Assembly: GCA_003671185.1 (NCBI GenBank) | Contig: QWPN01000140.1 | Span: 1 to 39,218, forward strand | Source: Planctomycetota bacterium | Lineage (GTDB): Bacteria; Planctomycetota; Planctomycetia; Pirellulales; UBA1268 | Length of the DNA stretch: 39,218 bases | Direction: 5' to 3' | In this document: positions 37,384 through 39,218 of the stretch, one piece after another | Numbering within the stretch: position 1 is the stretch's first letter | Layout of the letters: each line of letters opens with the position of its first letter | Notes under the pieces: model-generated | What the model saw: the letters and a program-made list of their open reading frames with translations, nothing else | Database searches by the model: none | Told to the model about the DNA's origin: nothing | Program-made: the position numbers and the translations under genes

Positions 37384-37420
37384 CACGGCGGCACGGGCCA
37401 TGGAAGGCCGTGCCGCCGTG
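37384..37420 (-). terminator. 13-bp perfect hairpin directly downstream of rpoD
   Basis: CACGGCGGCACGG-gccatggaagg-CCGTGCCGCCGTG; no U-tract. Confidence 0.6.
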
Positions 37421-37428
37421 AAGCAAGG

Positions 37429-39024
37429 TCAGTCGATGAAGCCAGAGAGTTCCTCGCTGCGGGCCGGAGCCTGCAGTTTGCGAACCGCCTTGGCCTCGAT
37501 CTGCCGGATCCGCTCGCGGGTCACCTTGAAGATGTGCCCAACTTCCTCGAGCGTGTAGCTGTAGCCGTCGCCCAAGCCGTAGCGTAGCTTGATGATCTCG
37601 CGCTCGCGGTAGGAGAGGGACTTCAGCACCTTGGCGATCCGGTTGCGGAGCATCTCCTGCGCCGCGCCCACGGCCGGATTTTCGGCGCCGGTGTCGGGAA
37701 GCAGGTCGCCGAAATGGCTGTCCTCGCTGTTGCCCACCGGCCGGTCGAGGCTGATGGGGTAGCGGCTCATGGCCGTCACGCGGCGGGTTTCGTCGACCGG
37801 CGTGCCGGCCCGGGCGGCGATCTCCTCGATCGTCGGCTCGCGGCCATACTCCTGGAGCAGTTGCCGGGCCACGTTCCGCACGCGGCTCATTGTCTCCACC
37901 ATGTGCACGGGGATGCGGATCGTGCGGCTCTGATCGGCCACCGCCCGGGTGATCGCCTGCCGGATCCACCATGTGGCGTAGGTGCAGAACTTGAAGCCAC
38001 GCCGGTATTCAAACTTGTCGACGGCCCGCATCAGGCCCGCGTTCCCCTCCTGGATCAGGTCCAGGAACGAGAGGCCGCGGTTGCGGTACTTCTTGGCGAT
38101 CGAGACGACGAGCCGCAGGTTCCCCTCGGAGAGGCCGCGCTTCGCCTGCTGATAGCGGGCGAAAATGCCCCTGATCTCATCCACGCGGCGCTTCAGGCTG
38201 CGAGGCGTCTCCTGGCAGGACTTGAGAATGAAACGGTACTCCTCCACGAGTTTCTGCCGGGCGGAGGGGGGCTGCTTCGACTTCTTGTGGGCGTCGATCT
38301 TCGACTTCAACTCCTTGATCCGGACCACGAACTTCTCGAGCGTGGGGATCATGGCCTCGATCCGCTGCGTGCGCAGACCGAGTTCCTCGACGAGGCGGAC
38401 GCAGCGCCGGCGCCGGCGTCCCAGCCGCGCCCAGGCCTCGCGCCGCTCGGCCATGCGCTGCTTCTTGGAGAGGGCGATGCGGTAGTCCGCCTTGTTCTGC
38501 CTGATCAGCACTTCCAGCGTGCGCAGGTTATGGGGCAGGCGGCCGAGGATCTGCTCCTTCTCCAGCCGGTCGGTCACCGACACCTGCACCGTGCGATCGA
38601 AGGGCAGTTCGCCGCGGTGCACCCGCAGCAGCACGCGGTAGGCCTGCTGGCAGACGTACTCGCATTCCAGCAGTTTGGCGCGGAACTGCGCCCGCGTGGT
38701 TTCGATCTGCCGGGCGAGGTAGATCTCCTGGGCGCGGGTGAGCAGCGGGATCTCGCCCATCTGCGTCAGGTACATGCGAACCGGGTCGTCGGACCAGTTC
38801 TCGACCTGCTCGACGAGCACGTCCTCGGCCTCACCCGAGGCGTCGATGTCGGCATCGGCCTCCGCCTCGACTTCCGCTTCCGGAAGCACGGTCGCCTCGG
38901 CATCCTCGACGAGCAGGTCAGCGTCGGCCTCCTCGGCGTCGACGACCTTCTCGGTCAGTTCCTCGACCTCCTGGGGATTGGAGACGACGTCGTCCTCGAG
39001 TTCATCCAAAAGCGAGTCGTACAA
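37429..39024 (-). CDS. rpoD: Primary RNA polymerase sigma factor RpoD/SigA, probable TTG start
   Basis: [141 protein letters not shown] 6 nt upstream of TTG. Confidence 0.96.
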   Translation of the reverse strand: MYDSLLDELEDDVVSNPQEVEELTEKVVDAEEADADLLVEDAEATVLPEAEVEAEADADIDASGEAEDVLVEQVENWSDDPVRMYLTQMGEIPLLTRAQEIYLARQIETTRAQFRAKLLECEYVCQQAYRVLLRVHRGELPFDRTVQVSVTDRLEKEQILGRLPHNLRTLEVLIRQNKADYRIALSKKQRMAERREAWARLGRRRRRCVRLVEELGLRTQRIEAMIPTLEKFVVRIKELKSKIDAHKKSKQPPSARQKLVEEYRFILKSCQETPRSLKRRVDEIRGIFARYQQAKRGLSEGNLRLVVSIAKKYRNRGLSFLDLIQEGNAGLMRAVDKFEYRRGFKFCTYATWWIRQAITRAVADQSRTIRIPVHMVETMSRVRNVARQLLQEYGREPTIEEIAARAGTPVDETRRVTAMSRYPISLDRPVGNSEDSHFGDLLPDTGAENPAVGAAQEMLRNRIAKVLKSLSYREREIIKLRYGLGDGYSYTLEEVGHIFKVTRERIRQIEAKAVRKLQAPARSEELSGFID

Positions 39025-39199
39025 GGTGGGCTCCTTCGCGAAACCAGGCAACCGAATCCAACGCCGGCAAACGCCGGCTCTCACGGTGCGTCCGGCACCG
39101 ATGCATCTTTCGAAGTGCGGTCAGTGTGATTCAAGGGGCGGCCAAGTCCAGTGCCCGGCGCAGCCTGCGGCCAGGGAGATGGATCGTGCCATCCCAGCG

Positions 39200-39214
39200 C
39201 CCCCCCCCCCCCCC
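39200..39214. repeat. 15-nt poly-C tract near window end
   Basis: Run of 15 C four bases from the last base. Confidence 0.9.
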
Positions 39215-39218
39215 GCAA

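Noticed and set aside
37714-39129. 471-aa plus-strand ORF
   Set aside because: Antisense shadow of rpoD.

Overview
High-GC bacterial chromosomal window. The gene content and paralogue style (sulfatase, PQQ-like propellers, SUMF1-domain protein, 3-keto-disaccharide hydrolase domain) suggest a planctomycete; this is inference, no taxonomic search was run. I support about 39 protein-coding genes. Recognisable ones are moeA (partial), a type I sulfatase, thyX, a [2Fe-2S] ferredoxin, a short PII-like protein, two OmpR/PhoB regulators and two histidine kinases, a rhodanese, an SGNH + DUF1080 protein, two PQQ-like beta-propeller proteins, a SUMF1-domain protein, smpB, a TrkH/KtrB + TrkA/KtrA pair, a Coa1-like lipoprotein, purH, trpC, an NAD-dependent epimerase, a GNAT-type protein, mscL, a YgiQ-type radical SAM protein, an LRR/PDZ protein, cysC, a VOC protein and rpoD/sigA. 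No tRNA, rRNA, CRISPR, phage or transposase gene was recognised. Items most worth a second look: (a) a tandem intergenic repeat behind mscL with a possible relative at another gene end; (b) long hairpins at gene ends sharing a GGGGAA-N10-TTCCCC core (smpB, purH); (c) a 16-bp hairpin in the leader of the GNAT gene; (d) a 45-bp repeat spaced exactly 120 bp between purH and trpC; (e) a STADIL-type motif repeated in a low-complexity protein; (f) a translationally coupled SUMF1-like/PQQ/PQQ/SGNH-DUF1080 unit whose SUMF1 member seems to lack the FGE catalytic cysteine motif; (g) a PII-like protein truncated at its C-terminus beside a ferredoxin. I found no clear evidence of a wholly new defence, mobile or biosynthetic system.
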